DNA of 64,000 nt. Origin: Batkoa obscura. Its lineage: Eukaryota > Entomophthoromycota > Entomophthoromycetes > Entomophthorales > Batkoaceae. The stretch is from NCBI GenBank assembly GCA_030770535.1, contig JASVEC010000051.1, forward strand, positions 124,001 through 188,000, read 5' to 3'. The position numbers were made by a program, and so were the translations under genes. The notes under the pieces are model-generated. The model was not told the DNA's origin. It made no database searches and saw only the letters and a list, made by a program, of their open reading frames with translations. Of this stretch, positions 13,231-25,474 are shown in pieces; the stretch's first letter is position 1; every line of letters starts with the position of its first letter.

Positions 13231-14632
13231 AAAGAGTAATTTGTTGTTTAATAAACTATTAAACTGATCAAAATAGAGCAAGATAATTTACCAGCTATTG
13301 CATTAGACAATATTAAAAAACAATAACAAAATTAATATGTATTAAAGTACCTTTATAAAAAACTTTTATATAAAAACCTAATATACACTTTTTTATTATT
13401 TCCTTGTTTTTACACTCTTAAAAATCAATTTTAATATATTAAGCCTAATTGTCATTCCATTAACTTTATTCTTTTTTTCACTACTATTTAATTATATGGG
13501 GGTGTTTTTTTGGCTTCATTACTTTTCCATCTTTTAAGCGCTATTTGAGTGGAAAACTTGTTAGTAAAATCCTTAAATACATCCCCATATAGTAATTTTT
13601 TAGTTGTTTATAATTGTTGTTGTATAGTAAGCATTTTGCTTTTACCACTTTATTTTTTTCGAATATTACATCTTAAGTTTTTAACATGATACTTTATTTT
13701 ATAAGTATATTGTTCTGTTTAGGACATAATACAAGAACGGTAATAAAGTGTATAAAATCAATATAAACAAATGAGTTTTTTGCTATCTTGTCATGATTTT
13801 GTTTAAATGAAAATACTAGATATGTATTATTTAATAAAGGTTTATTCCAAACATTAATAATGATAATTTTTAATGATGAGTTTTTTTTACTTTTATCACT
13901 ATTTATTATTTTAGTCATCAAATAAAATATAAAATATTAGAAAGAAGGCTTAGATCTTGTTCTCATATGATAATATTTCAGTAAGTTGTAAAAAGATTAA
14001 ATCTTCTGTATTGGATAAAGTTTTAGTATTATTTTTAAAAGTTTTTATTTCCATTTAATAAAAAAGTAAACTATTATAAGCAAAAAGTAATTTTGATTTT
14101 TTAAATAAAATGAGGTAAACGTCATTGAAGAATATAGTTCCATTTACGAATGTTCATTTTAATTTATTATATAAATAAAATTAATACATTGTATCAGGTT
14201 TTTTAATTTATAATTTAACAAGTTTTTAACATGATAAGGGATTAAATTTTAATTTAAGAAAACAATATAAAGTCAATACTTGATGTTGAAATAGTAATAA
14301 AATGATAATAAAAAAATAAGTATCAAAACTATTAGTTTTAATTTGCTTTATATTATAAAACTATAGCCTAAAAACTTATTACAATATGATATAAAATATT
14401 ACAGTATGATTAGTAATGAGTTTAAAAAATAATGATTATAAATGGAACATTTTGGGCTTAAAAAATGAAAAGCAAATTCAAATAAAATTTTTAGTATGAT
14501 CCCAACCAATAAAAAGCCTTCAGCTTAGTGAATAAAATTAAAAATAGAACATAGAACTTTGTTTGATTACTTTAAAAGTATTTAAGTAAAAGAACAGTAT
14601 ATATAAAATATTAGCATATAGCAAAACAAAAT
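13231..14632. other. Intergenic with one MITE
   Basis: A/T-rich region between two forward genes. It holds MITE copy 4 (13494-13590); nothing else was recognised. Confidence 0.5.
13494..13590 (+). mobile_element. MITE copy 4
   Basis: The copy reads TATGGGGGTGTTTTTTTGG, then CTTCATTAC, GCGCTATTTGAGTGG, GTTAGTAAAAT and ACATCCCCATAT. TA flanks both ends. It is slightly shorter than average, with a small loss before the right end. Confidence 0.9.
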
Positions 14633-15859
14633 ATGAGAGAAATAGAAGTGTCATCATTCGCTAAAAAGATGTACAAGTAAGTAATTACTTTGGGTCTATT
14701 TACTTTTTATTCATAGATTTTAGTCTTCTTCATAGCCAAGAATATGTACATTTAGTAGGCTGGTGCGATGCAGGAGACAATTTTGTAATCAAGTCTCAAA
14801 AAGCATTTCAAGAGGAGTTGTTTCCAAACTATTTTAAGAACGCTTCCTTTAACTCTTTTGTTCGTCAATTGAATGTAAATAATTTTTTAAAATCAAACTT
14901 TTTGTTTTTAATTGTTGTTTTAGATGTATGGATTTAAAAGGATCAGTGATGGAAGAAAAACTAGAGGTACTAATTTGGATTCAAGCTGGTTTGAACATCC
15001 TTATTTTAAAAGAAGTAGAGAAGACTTACTATCAAACATTCATCGTATATCCAACCAAGCAAAAAAAATAGCTGCTGCGAACGGTGATGAAGCAAACAGT
15101 AATTTGCCCATTACTAATGCTTTTATTAAACCTCGTCCTGAGCATTCTAAAAAGGAAAATATTAAGGATAAACTGATTCTCCCTGCAAATGTTGAAAGCA
15201 ATTCCAATGAACCAAAAAACTATTTATCAGAACGAACTTTATACAATCGTAGTTTAAATATCAAAGAAAATGAAATTTATTCAAGAAATAACGCACACTA
15301 TAATGAACCTAAAAGATCATTTGAAACCAATCGTCCATATAATAATTTTAATAGAAACTATAACGAACAAAGAGATATATACAATAGCGTTAACGAGCAA
15401 ACGTATCAATATAGTAATGAAGTAAACATCCCACAAATATCAACACCAAGGAATACGATTCGCGAAAACAACTTGGGATCATTTGGAAACCATAACACAT
15501 CTGAACAAACTCGCAGTGCACACAATGATATACATTATGATGGTATGGATTTAAAAGCGTTTTTAGCCTTAGTTGATCCAAGTAATGAGTTTAGTAAGAT
15601 ATCTCCAGCAGAATATTATTCTAGAGAAAAAGAAATCCATACTTCCTTAATTAATTACCTTGCCAATAGTGGAGAAAATAGAATTCCTCAAACAACCCCA
15701 TTTCCACTTCCAGAACCAACGCCACAAACTAGACAACTTTTTCAAAGTGCAACTGATAATCCTAATAATCCAGAAATTAAAGACGAAATTGATCGATTTG
15801 TAGATGAACAAACTTGTATTCATAGAAAGTTACTTTCGCAGCTTAAGTTTACAGTATGA
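14633..15859 (+). CDS. HSF-domain transcription factor
   Basis: A sequence-specific regulator with an N-terminal heat-shock-factor DNA-binding domain. Exons are 14633-14676, 14724-14874 and 14924-15859 (376 residues); introns are 47 and 49 nt. The spliced domain reads FAKKMYNLLHSQEY, HLVGWCDAGDNFVI, FPNYFKNASFNSFVRQLNMY and GFKRISDGRKT, with the usual W-F-HP-F block (SSWFEHPYFKRSREDLL) closing it. At intron 1 the second TAG must be used, because the first creates a stop. The remaining 270 residues are low-complexity Asn/Ser/Pro/Tyr-rich with no obvious hydrophobic-heptad trimerisation domain. That resembles yeast Mga1/Sfl1/Hms2-type factors more than Hsf1 itself, so a role in morphogenesis or nutrient response is as likely as heat shock. 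Confidence 0.9.
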
Positions 15860-16566
15860 GTAACTGAGTTACCAATTATTAACTAAGTGTGATTGTTGAA
15901 ATCTAAATAATCTCAAGAGCAATACCTTAAGAGTTATCTCTTTAAGTACTTTTATTTTTACTATTATTAAATATACTTTTATTTTGGCTTTAAATTTTAT
16001 TATCGTTCAATTGGGTTTATAGGTTCAAATGTTATCTAATAGCTCCTTTTTAATTTCAAATTAATTTATTAATAATGGTTTGAATTATCTAATTGTTATT
16101 CCAATATTACGTTTGTTTAAAACTTAATATAAGAATAGTTGGTGATTAAATAAATAATGACTTTTTATCTTTTATGTTTTGTAGGTGTTCTTATAGAAAG
16201 AGTCCTTAATTTTTATACTAAAATCAAGCTCATAAATTTTGTTTTAGTAATAAAATAATACCTATATAAATCATATATCCACTTTACTTTGATACCTAAT
16301 ATACATGTGTTTAGTTTATTGTTATTAATTCCTTTTTAAAAAAGAATAGCTTTTAACTTATTTTTTTAGAAGATTAAGGAGAAGGAACAAAAAACGAAAT
16401 TTAATATTCATGTAAAATTTGATTGGCTAGAATTAGTTTAGCCTACTTTAAGCAAAATCTGAACTTGAGCTGTGAAAAATGGTAAATTTTAGTTTATTTT
16501 TTTCATAATTTTATTTGATTTTTGATTATCCTTCAATCAGTGTTTGAATTTCATTAAAATTCTAAG
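15860..16566. other. Intergenic, nothing recognised
   Basis: A/T-rich spacer that carries the 3' end of the HSF-domain gene and the promoter of the poly(A) polymerase gene. Confidence 0.5.
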
Positions 16567-18420
16567 ATGAATATTGAAAATGATGAATTGCCATATATAT
16601 TTATTGATGGGAAAAGAGTGACTGAGTTCCATGGTGTATCTCATCCCTTAGATTTGAAAGACCCAACAGAACCCGAGTTACACGCCACTAAAGAGGTAAT
16701 TAAGCTGCTTGAAAAGAATGGCTGCATCCCAAATGCTACTGACTCAACGAACAAAGAAAAAGCACTAAGAATGCTTACCCTTTATCTAAGGGAGTATGTA
16801 GCTGAGATAGGCATTAAAAAAGAAGAAAATCCTGAAATAGCAAAAGCAAATAACTCCCAAATCCTTCCGTTTGGTTCGTATGCTCTTGGTGCCCATAATA
16901 TTACTTCTGATATTGATGCGCTATGTGTCACTCCTAGTTATATTGACAAAGATGATTTCTTTACTGGGTTTTATAATTTTCTTAAAGGGAAAAATTACAT
17001 CACTGAAGTTAGTTCGGTGGTTGGTGCTTACGTACCACTTGTCAAATTAAAGTTCTTTGGTATCCCCATTGATCTTATTTTTGCTTCAGTTAAATACGAT
17101 ATTATCCCTGAAGATTTTGATTTGGGTACTATGCCTTTGGATATGTTATGTAGTGAAGATTATACGAAGAGTGTGAATGGGCGTCGAGTTGCTGCCCTTA
17201 TAATGAAGCTTGTACCCAATGTCCCAGTATTTCAAATAGCACTTCGTTTTATAAAATTATGGGCAAAAATGAGAGGGCTTACTTCCAATGTTATGGGGTA
17301 TTTTGGTGGCGTAGCTTGGGCTATTTCAGTGGCACGTGTTTGTCAACTTTTTCCTAATGCTACTGCAGCTCGAGCCATTTATGAATATTTTAGAATTGCC
17401 TCAATTTGGGATTGGCCTCATCCAATGATTTTAACTGATTTTCAATATCAACTAAATGGACAAATAGCTAAAGGTTCGTGGGATCCCTCTACTAATGGTA
17501 CTGATTTAGGTCATAGGATGCCAATCATTACCCCAGCTTATCCTACTATGTGTTGTACTCATAATGTTACCAGGTCGTCGCATGTTATTTTATTATGCGA
17601 GCTTTTAAGAGGATCCGAATTTGCTCTTAGAGCTACGAACCAAGAAATTCCATGGAATAAGCTTCTTACGCCATCAAACTTTTTTAAAAAATATTCTCAT
17701 TATGTTCAAATATCAGCTATAACAAGTGAAGAAACTTCGCATGGTGATTATGCAGGTCTCTTAGAATCCAGAGTGCGTAAGTTTACAGAGTACCTCGACT
17801 TAGAGTGGTATATAGAGGTGCTTCATATTAGATCTGAATCAATGTCAACTGTACATAAATGTAAGAATGAAGAAGAGATGGAATCGGTTAAAGCTGGAAA
17901 ACTTGATGCCACACCTGACAATAAAGATCTACCACCAAATGAAATCTACAAAACATTGTATGTCACCTCTTTTTATGTTGGGATTGGAGTTAAAGCAGAA
18001 TCGGCCAGCGAAGTAGATAAACTTGACTCACAAAAAGCATACATTCGATCTTTATATAAACAACAACCTGACCCCGAGTATCCAGATAAGTGGACTGCCA
18101 TTGTTAATTATAAAGTTGATCAGCTACCCAAATGCATATTTGAAAAAAAGACACCAAAAATAAAACCAGTGCTTGGACCAAAGGCTAACAAACCTTCAGT
18201 TAAACGTGGTCATGATGAAGAAGAAACTGGTGAACTACCACTTTCTAAGCGTGCTTCACAACTTTCTACAAATATCCCATTGTCATCTAAAAATGCTTCA
18301 CTACCTCCTAAAAATAATGTACCACCTACTAAAGGCACTTTGCCACCCAAGCATACTTCATTGCCCTCTAAAAGTACTTCATTACCTTCAAATCGTACTA
18401 CAACTTCAGCTTCTCATTAA
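16567..18420 (+). CDS. PAP1: Poly(A) polymerase
   Basis: The nuclear template-independent polymerase that adds poly(A) tails to cleaved pre-mRNA, working with the CPSF/CPF complex. It is a single uninterrupted frame of 617 residues, unusual here because most neighbours have introns. The nucleotidyltransferase domain shows FGSYALGAHNITSDIDALCV around residues 102-120, with the catalytic aspartates of the DID motif, and the third aspartate in GIPIDLIF near residue 170. RFIKLWAKMRGL and VMGYFGGVAWAI of the central domain follow, then PIITPAYPTMCCTHNVTRSS and the RNA-binding domain (SRVRKFTEYLDLEWYIEVLHI). The tail from about residue 540 is a low-complexity stretch of degenerate SLPPK/SLPSK units, with a KRGHDEEE basic-acidic patch before it that may act as a nuclear signal. 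The start is the only ATG before the family's N-terminal homology. Confidence 0.96.
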   Translation: MNIENDELPYIFIDGKRVTEFHGVSHPLDLKDPTEPELHATKEVIKLLEKNGCIPNATDSTNKEKALRMLTLYLREYVAEIGIKKEENPEIAKANNSQILPFGSYALGAHNITSDIDALCVTPSYIDKDDFFTGFYNFLKGKNYITEVSSVVGAYVPLVKLKFFGIPIDLIFASVKYDIIPEDFDLGTMPLDMLCSEDYTKSVNGRRVAALIMKLVPNVPVFQIALRFIKLWAKMRGLTSNVMGYFGGVAWAISVARVCQLFPNATAARAIYEYFRIASIWDWPHPMILTDFQYQLNGQIAKGSWDPSTNGTDLGHRMPIITPAYPTMCCTHNVTRSSHVILLCELLRGSEFALRATNQEIPWNKLLTPSNFFKKYSHYVQISAITSEETSHGDYAGLLESRVRKFTEYLDLEWYIEVLHIRSESMSTVHKCKNEEEMESVKAGKLDATPDNKDLPPNEIYKTLYVTSFYVGIGVKAESASEVDKLDSQKAYIRSLYKQQPDPEYPDKWTAIVNYKVDQLPKCIFEKKTPKIKPVLGPKANKPSVKRGHDEEETGELPLSKRASQLSTNIPLSSKNASLPPKNNVPPTKGTLPPKHTSLPSKSTSLPSNRTTTSASH

Positions 18421-20171
18421 ATTTTATCTATTTACTAACAAAAAACCAAAAAAATAAAAAATTATTTATGCAATTTAAGTTTTTGATACTTGTATTATGT
18501 GGTTGAGTGTTGAGTAGTATGTTTTTGTCTTATGAGTTGGGTTTAATCCTATTACTTCGATTTTTAAACATTTATTGATCAAATAGTATAGGATATACAA
18601 ATTAGAATGAAAATAGATAAAGTAAATTGGTATTTAAAGTAACTTAAATATATGGGGATGTATTTTTATGTTTAAGAATTTTACTAACAATTTTTCCACT
18701 CAAATAGTACTTAAAAATGGAAAAAATGATGAAGCCAAAAAAACATCACCATATTATTTTTATCAATATTATAGCTTTATTTAAAATAGTTTTTTCATTT
18801 ACCTTGAATGTTGAAGGGTTGGAGAAAAATATTACTCTCAACAAAAGTCGAACTCCTAACTATTTCTCAATATTTTACTCTTTTCATTATGCAAGAACAT
18901 CAGGAAATTTTAAGAATCAGTAGATGCAAATAAGTTGTTCGGATAAAACATTAGCCATTTTTATACAAATCAAATTCCAATCAAAAAGGAATAGATAGCT
19001 GAGTTAACCCTTTGAGTGCCAGAAGCTTCAATTTTTTTTTATGCGATTGTATCATGATTCCAACGATTTTATGCCCCAATTGGATCAGTTTTTTGAAACT
19101 TAATACTCAAAAGGTTAGCTTGATTTAAGCCATGCAACCAATGTTTATCCATGGTATTCAAGTGGTTAAAGAAGTAGTTGCAGCTAGTTTTTAAAGAGTA
19201 AATGATTTTATATCAGTTTCAAAATTAAAATGTCATATTAAATTTTATATAAGAATAACGACTTTATTATTTATATAAGGGTTAGTATAAAAGTTGAGAC
19301 TAGGGTTAGGTAAGTGTAGGAATACCTTTTTTGTTCAAGATTTCTGCTAATAATTGTTTTAGTAGTGTTCTTGTATTTATAAAATTATTAATAATCCTTT
19401 TATGCCATAAAAATAGACTCTTCATCAAAAATTTTCAATCCACTCAGATATTGTTTACCCCACCGACTTGAAATTAATCAACAGTATAAAATTTAATTTA
19501 CAAATTAACTTGTCACCTAATTAGTAATACTCAAACTAATTTATACCAAGGGTTTAATTGAAATGATAAGGTTTTTATTACCAAGAATTTTTATCAAGAA
19601 GATTATTTCATGGTTCTTGACTTTGTAAAGGATAGAAAATGATTGGTAATAAGCTGGGTAAATTTATGAAACCAGAAATTGAGAATATTAAAGTAACCAA
19701 ATAATGAAGTCATGAAAATAATATAATAAGAAATAAATAAGAAATAGTAATAGATTATCATAATAGATTGAGACATTATAATGTTACACTTTGTGCTCTA
19801 TCTTTACTTTATCTATTAACCTAGTATTTTGTTATATAAATTATTGAGTTTCATTATTGAAGTTAATTATTCCTCTGTTAGTAACAAGAAAAAAGATAAG
19901 TTAGAGTACCATGAAATCAAGGCAAATCAAAGTCGAGCCATTTAAGAGGGAAACAATAACTTACTAATCAAAAAAGTACTAAAGTACACAAATTAAAAAA
20001 TTAAGATTTAACGGAGGGTAAAAAGAGCTTAATTTGGAATATTATTGGAGCATTTGGGGCTAGCGCGAAAATATAAAAAAATAATATCTCCCCAGATTTT
20101 ACTTTATAAAAGTTAAAAAGTAACTGTCAAAACAATCTTTTTTTAACCTTCAATTCTTTGTATTTTAATAA
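18421..20171. other. Intergenic with one MITE
   Basis: Holds MITE copy 5 (18650-18754). A 68-codon frame at 18717-18923 begins inside that MITE and is not considered real. No other gene was seen. The right end is the promoter of LCB2. Confidence 0.55.
18650..18754 (-). mobile_element. MITE copy 5
   Basis: Starts ATATGGGGATGTATTTTT, has AATGGAAAAAATGATGAAGCC inside and ends ACATCACCATAT. Reverse orientation, TA at both ends. Confidence 0.9.
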
Positions 20172-22028
20172 ATGGGGCAAGGCAAATTTAAAAGTAGTAT
20201 TGGTGGTGAAAGTAAACTTAAGACACAATGGCAACGATTGATTGAGTTAGGCTCCTTTGATAATGAGAGCAAAAAGCAGGTGTCCTCCACCTCTATAACC
20301 ACTGAGCCAGCTAAGCCCTCCATGATCAAAGGCGAAAGAGCCTCAAGTATCCAGTTGGAGTCGTATGCTACTAAAGAAACCAACGTGAGCCCTGCCATCA
20401 AAAAAACTAGTTTCGTCTTAGAGCCTATTAATGAAGCGGAAAAACTTAGCGTCTTTGTATATACCACCACCGTATTTTCTTATTGTTTATTATTTTTGTT
20501 TGGCTATTTTCGAGATCTATATGGAAAAATATTTAAACCAGAAGAGTATAAATGTTATTCTCACAGCGATGTAGGTTTTTTATTATTAACTGATTTAAAA
20601 TGATGTTAATTTTTTTAGGGTTATGCACCTTTAGTTGAAGGTTTTGAAAGAAGTTTTCATCGTTATGTATATACACGTATAAGAGATGTTTTTGCACGCA
20701 CTATTACTGGGGTGCCTGGGCGTACAGTTAAAATTCTTGAGCGTACAACTAACGATTACAATTTAACTTTTGAGTAAGTTTTAGTTTCAATATTTGACGA
20801 CCAAGTTATTTACAAATTATTTCAGATATACTGGAAACTCGATCGAAGTAATGAATCTAGCAAGTTATAATTATTTAGGGTTTTCTGAAAAGGAAGGGTA
20901 TTGTACCGATAAAGTGATTGAATCTATTGCCCAGTTAGGGGTCACTTCAAACTCTACCCCTTGTGAGGTTGGATATTCTGAAAAATTGGTAATGGCTGAA
21001 CAGCTTGTTGCTAGATTTGTTGGTACTGAAGACGCTGTAATTATTTCTCAGGGATTTTCTACAAATGCTTCTGTTATACCTACCATTGTTGATAAAGGAT
21101 GTCTTATATTATCCGATGAATTAAACCATGCTTCGCTCATTTACGGATCCAGAATTTCAGGCGCCGTTATTCGACCATTTAAACATAACAGTAAGTTAAC
21201 TTGATATATTTCCTAGTGTAAAAATTTAACAGTATACGAACAGATATTAAACAGCTTGAAAAATTGTTGAGAGAATCGATTGCTTCTGGGCAACCTCGAA
21301 CCCATAAACCTTGGAAAAAGATATTGTTGGTCATTGAAGGGCTTTATTCTATGGAAGGCACCATCCCGAAATTAAACGAAATTCTAGAGTTAAAGAAGAA
21401 ATATAAATTTTATATTTACTTAGATGAAGCTCACTCTATAGGAGCTTTAGGAAGTCGAGGACGAGGAGTATGTGATTTATTAGGAGTTGACCCAAGATCA
21501 ATTGATATTATGATGGGTACATTTACAAAAAGTTTTGGAGCTTCTGGAGGATACATTGCCGGAACAAAAGCATTAATTCAACGCTTAAGAGTAACAAATC
21601 ATAATTCCCTTTATGGTGAAACCATGTCAGTTCCAGTATTACAACAAACGATTAGTAGTATGCAAGAAATTATGGGAGAATCAGACTCAATGTATCCCCA
21701 TGAAGGCAAAAAACGTCTGGATCAATTAGCCTTTAACTCGCACTATTTTTTCACTAAATTAAAGTCCATGGGTTTTACTTTAATTGGTTCTTGTGGTTCA
21801 CCTGTTATTCCTATGATGATATATCATTCTTCAAAGATTGCTGCATTCTCTAGGGAGTGTTTAGCAGCTGGTATTGCTGTTGTTGTTGTTGGATACCCTG
21901 CAACACCTGTGATGAGAGATAGGGTTCGATTCTGTTTGTCAGCAGCACACACTAAACAGGATCTTGATGCTTCATTAGCTATTATTAATATCATTGGAGA
22001 AAGATTACAAATTAAGAATCTTAATTAA
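20172..22028 (+). CDS. LCB2: Serine palmitoyltransferase subunit 2
   Basis: The catalytic, PLP-bearing subunit of serine palmitoyltransferase. With LCB1 it condenses serine and palmitoyl-CoA to 3-ketodihydrosphingosine in the ER membrane, the first step of sphingolipid synthesis. Four exons (20172-20570, 20619-20773, 20826-21190, 21244-22028) give 567 residues, normal for the family. A Ser/Lys-rich N-tail precedes one membrane helix (about residues 98-118). The aminotransferase-fold domain follows, with LASYNYLGFSE, DELNHASLIYGSRISGA, YLDEAHSIGALG and the lysine motif GTFTKSFGASGGYI, distinctive of LCB2 rather than LCB1. The ending VRFCLSAAHTKQDLD is also typical. At intron 3 the acceptor at 21243 restores KHNNIKQLEKLL, matching relatives; nearer acceptors give stops or insertions. 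It looks intact. Confidence 0.96.
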
Positions 22029-22799
22029 GAATCTTCAATTTTTCATTTCGAAAACTAGTTTATAATCATTAATATTTTCCTTAATTCATGTTAATAAAAG
22101 AGTATATTTAATAAATATAGAATGTAATTTATTATTGAAATTGATATCAAACTTATTCATGTTATTGTTTGTATAAACAGCTTAGTATTTCACTTCATTA
22201 GTGTTTTGGGCAAAAGACAATTTATTTTTGTATCTAAAATAAAGTACTAGTTTAATATCAAAATAAAGTTGTTAAATAAATGAAACATTTAATAAAGTCG
22301 ACATTTTGTATTAATAAGTTAAATTATTGTACATGTTTATTGTGAAAAAAGTCAAATGTCTTAATCCATTATGAAAACATAAGTCTATTACTACAAAAAA
22401 CTATTAAAAATAACAATAATGTGCTAAGTTTCAGCTCGAGTTTCAGTGTGTCGATAGGCGAGGTCGATCATAGTATTAGCCACAACTAAAATATTAAATT
22501 TTATTTAATAAAAGATAAAATTCATCTAAAAGATCAACATAATACTAAAAGAAGCATCAAATTTGATAAGTAAAACCAAATTAAATTATAATAACAAAAA
22601 AGAACAACAAAATATTAAAAAAAAGAATATTAAATATAAGTAATAGGTGGGTAGTAGTAAAGTTGTAATTATAACAACTGAACAAAAAAAGGTAAAACTA
22701 ATGATATGCCAACAATTCATAAAAGTATAAAAAGAGAATCAATTCTTATTAGTTTATATTATCTTTTAATAACATACATTTAGACTTAAACTTACAATC
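22029..22799. other. Intergenic, STE12 upstream region
   Basis: No gene seen. A TATAAAAAG string lies about 75 bp before the STE12 start (near 22725), a plausible core promoter. Confidence 0.5.
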
Positions 22800-23603
22800 A
22801 TGGATACCATCAATCATTTTCTAAAGCAAGCCCACTTTCAATTCAATGGGCAAGAGAACAAAATTTTAAAGTTTAACTTGTTGGACGGCAGTAGCATAAG
22901 TTGCATTCAATGGGAAGGCGAACACTATATAACAGGAATGGACATCATACGCTCGTTAAACTACAAGCTAAGCTTATTAGGTCGCCAAATTATCAATCAA
23001 AAAAAACTAGAGGAGGGTATCTTTAGTGATTTAAGGAACCTGAAGCCAAATTTAGACTGTAAATTAGAACTTAGTCATTCTAATTTCTTACGCTTTTTAC
23101 ATAAAAATCATTGCATCCGTACCATGAAAAAACAAAAGGTATTTTACTTTCATGCTGTGCCTCATGACCGCATGTTAAATGATATCTTGGATAGAGATAT
23201 TAAAAGATCCGCTTTAGGATTGCCTACTACTACTTTATTGATCTCAAATCAATATGCCTATTGTAATAATGGTTATAGTAACTTAGACTATAATTATCAA
23301 CAACGCTATTCATTTAATACTACCAGTGATGCTTCCTCATTAAATTCATTGTATTATAACTACGACTATTCTAATAATACTACTCCACAACCCAACAATT
23401 ACTCCTATTCTTATCCACCTGTCAGTGATAGTAATATCATGCACCAAAACGATCTTAATACTTATGGCTATCCTCAGTTTCAAGAACCTTTACATATTGA
23501 AGATATTGACTTTAATTACAAAACAAATTATCCATTAACAATGAGTATGGATGACTTAGAATTCCAATATAAATTCCATAATGATTCTGACTCTTCATTA
23601 TAA
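22800..23603 (+). CDS. STE12: STE12-type homeodomain-like transcription factor
   Basis: Ste12 is the target of pheromone and filamentation MAP-kinase signalling and binds pheromone response elements. This is a single exon of 267 residues. The STE domain fills the first ~140 residues: FNLLDGSSISCIQWEGEHYI, TGMDIIRSL, EEGIFSDLRNLKP, FLRFLHKNHCIRTMKKQKVF and the hallmark VPHDRMLNDILDRDIKRSALG with a following PTT. The rest is Asn/Tyr/Ser-rich and low in structure, with an acidic end (SMDDLEF, NDSDSS) that could be an activation segment. The C-terminal C2H2 zinc fingers found in many filamentous-fungus homologues are absent, and at 267 residues the protein is short for the family. The ATG at 22800 is the first in frame; no intron is needed. 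Confidence 0.94.
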   Translation: MDTINHFLKQAHFQFNGQENKILKFNLLDGSSISCIQWEGEHYITGMDIIRSLNYKLSLLGRQIINQKKLEEGIFSDLRNLKPNLDCKLELSHSNFLRFLHKNHCIRTMKKQKVFYFHAVPHDRMLNDILDRDIKRSALGLPTTTLLISNQYAYCNNGYSNLDYNYQQRYSFNTTSDASSLNSLYYNYDYSNNTTPQPNNYSYSYPPVSDSNIMHQNDLNTYGYPQFQEPLHIEDIDFNYKTNYPLTMSMDDLEFQYKFHNDSDSSL

Positions 23604-24963
23604 TCCCTCTGTATAGTATAAAAATATGTTTTTTAAATTAGATTAAATTCGTTTTTAGTTCATTTTATCGTTTTCGTCTTTCATTTTTGATTTCCTAATA
23701 TTTCATTTAAAATTTTCCGAAAAATACTATACTATTGACATAATCTGATATCTATATGGGAGTAGAACATATTATAGAAACATAATATAAACTGAAGCAA
23801 AAAATATATAACGATCAGCAGAGATTTGACTATGGGTTTACATAGCAAGATAATTAAACAAAACCAATATAAGGCTATAACTGATATTTTAGTTTATGTA
23901 ATGTTGCATCTTTCAAAGCTACGAAATACTAGGAATATGAAATGATGAATCAAAAAGGCTTTTATTGCAAAAATCCATGAAGAGATTATTCAAATAACTG
24001 AGTTTCATGTTACTATCCTAGCTTTATAATAACAGCCAGGTATTAGCAGATAAAAAAGCTGATCCAACTTTTTAGGCACATTCATAGTCATGTTTCAAGA
24101 CATTTAAGAGATTATTTAAATAAAAGTAAGAGTAGTATTTGTGATGATGGTAAATAAAAAATGATTTTAATCTTTTTTTGAATTAATATATTTCAACTTA
24201 AAATCAAGCCATTTAGTCACATGTATAGGAAACAGTAGGTGATAAAGTTTTTGATATAATAAATTTTTGAAATTAAAAGTGGATAAAGTAATATGAGCTA
24301 AAATATTCCATGGCGACTCTAATTAAGCTACAAGGAGCTTGCTCAAATTTTTTTGAGGATTATGTTGAGATTGAAATAGAAAATAGTAGAGTCGGCTTGT
24401 CTTCCAAAAGGCCTCATAGTTACTCATTGCTTCGGTAAAGGCCTTTTTCTAATCATGATATGTTCAAAGGCTTTTATTTAGTTATGTTAAAATTGCAGGT
24501 GAGCCATACTATTCTTTTGGTTGACTAACTTAAGGGACCTGAGAAAGTGAAATAAACTCAGAGCGGTTTTTGTTAACTATCAAACATTACTTTATATGTA
24601 ATTTGTATTATTCAACCGAAATTATCAAGGTATCTTTGAAGTTTTAGTGGAAAATGTTTGTATATTCACCAACAGAGGGGTAGGATTTGTTTGTAGTTTT
24701 ATTTTCTTGTAAACCATCTCTTCATTTATTTCGATTGTGGATAAAATAATTACGGTGTTTACTTTTAAATTTTTCTAAAGAGTTTATCTATTTTACTATT
24801 ATTGATAGTTAATTTTACATGGTCCGAACAAATGTTTTAATTTCTGTACTATTATTGCTTTTAGTATAGCAAAAACAAGCTAAATATTTAAAGTGATCAT
24901 CAATTGTTAAGATGTTAATTTGAATTGTTTTGTTAATAAAGTTGTTCTACTTTTAAAAGAGTT

Positions 24964-25063
24964 TGGGAGCGTTTTTTTTGACTTCATTATTTTTTTCATT
25001 TCTAAGTGCTATTTAAGCGGAAAGTTTGTTAGAATTCTTAAATCCAAAAATACATCCCTGTTT
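24964..25063 (+). mobile_element. MITE copy 6
   Basis: TGGGAGCGTTTTTTTTGACTT at the left end, AGTGCTATTTAAGCGG inside and ATACATCCCTG at the right. Ends are partly eroded. Confidence 0.8.
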
Positions 25064-25367
25064 GTAATATATTTCTATTAATACTTTTTAGATATTGTAA
25101 AAAAACAAAAAATTTATTTCAAAGCATAGTCTGATTAAAACAATGGAAATTAATGAAATAAAAAAAAAATTTAATAATTGAATAATAAAAGTTTGAAATC
25201 GTTCAACAACTTAAAATAATGCAATGTATTTACTATACTATAAAATATTATTAAAAATAGAATAGATCAGTCTATTAATATAACTAGAAGAATTAAAAAA
25301 TCTATAGTTATTATATTTGATTTTAGTAGAGGAATAAAACAAATCAAAACAAGTCTGGCAATTTTAT

Positions 25368-25474
25368 ACATGGGAGTGTTTTTTTTGGCTTCATTACTTT
25401 TTCCGTCTTTTAAGCACTATTTAAGTAGAAAGATTGTTAGTAAAATTCTTAAACACAAAAATACATCCCCATAT
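25368..25474 (+). mobile_element. MITE copy 7
   Basis: Starts TACATGGGAGTGTTTTTTTT and ends ATACATCCCCATAT; the GGCTTCATTAC and AAGCACTATTTAAG blocks are present. Confidence 0.9.

Noticed and set aside
18717-18923. 68-codon open frame
   Set aside because: Begins inside a MITE copy and runs into A/T-rich spacer; no homology or splice support.
24323-24442. Minus-strand 40-codon stretch with an AMSNYEAFWK segment
   Set aside because: Coding-like composition but too short, with no start or splice context. It could be a fossil scrap but nothing names its family.
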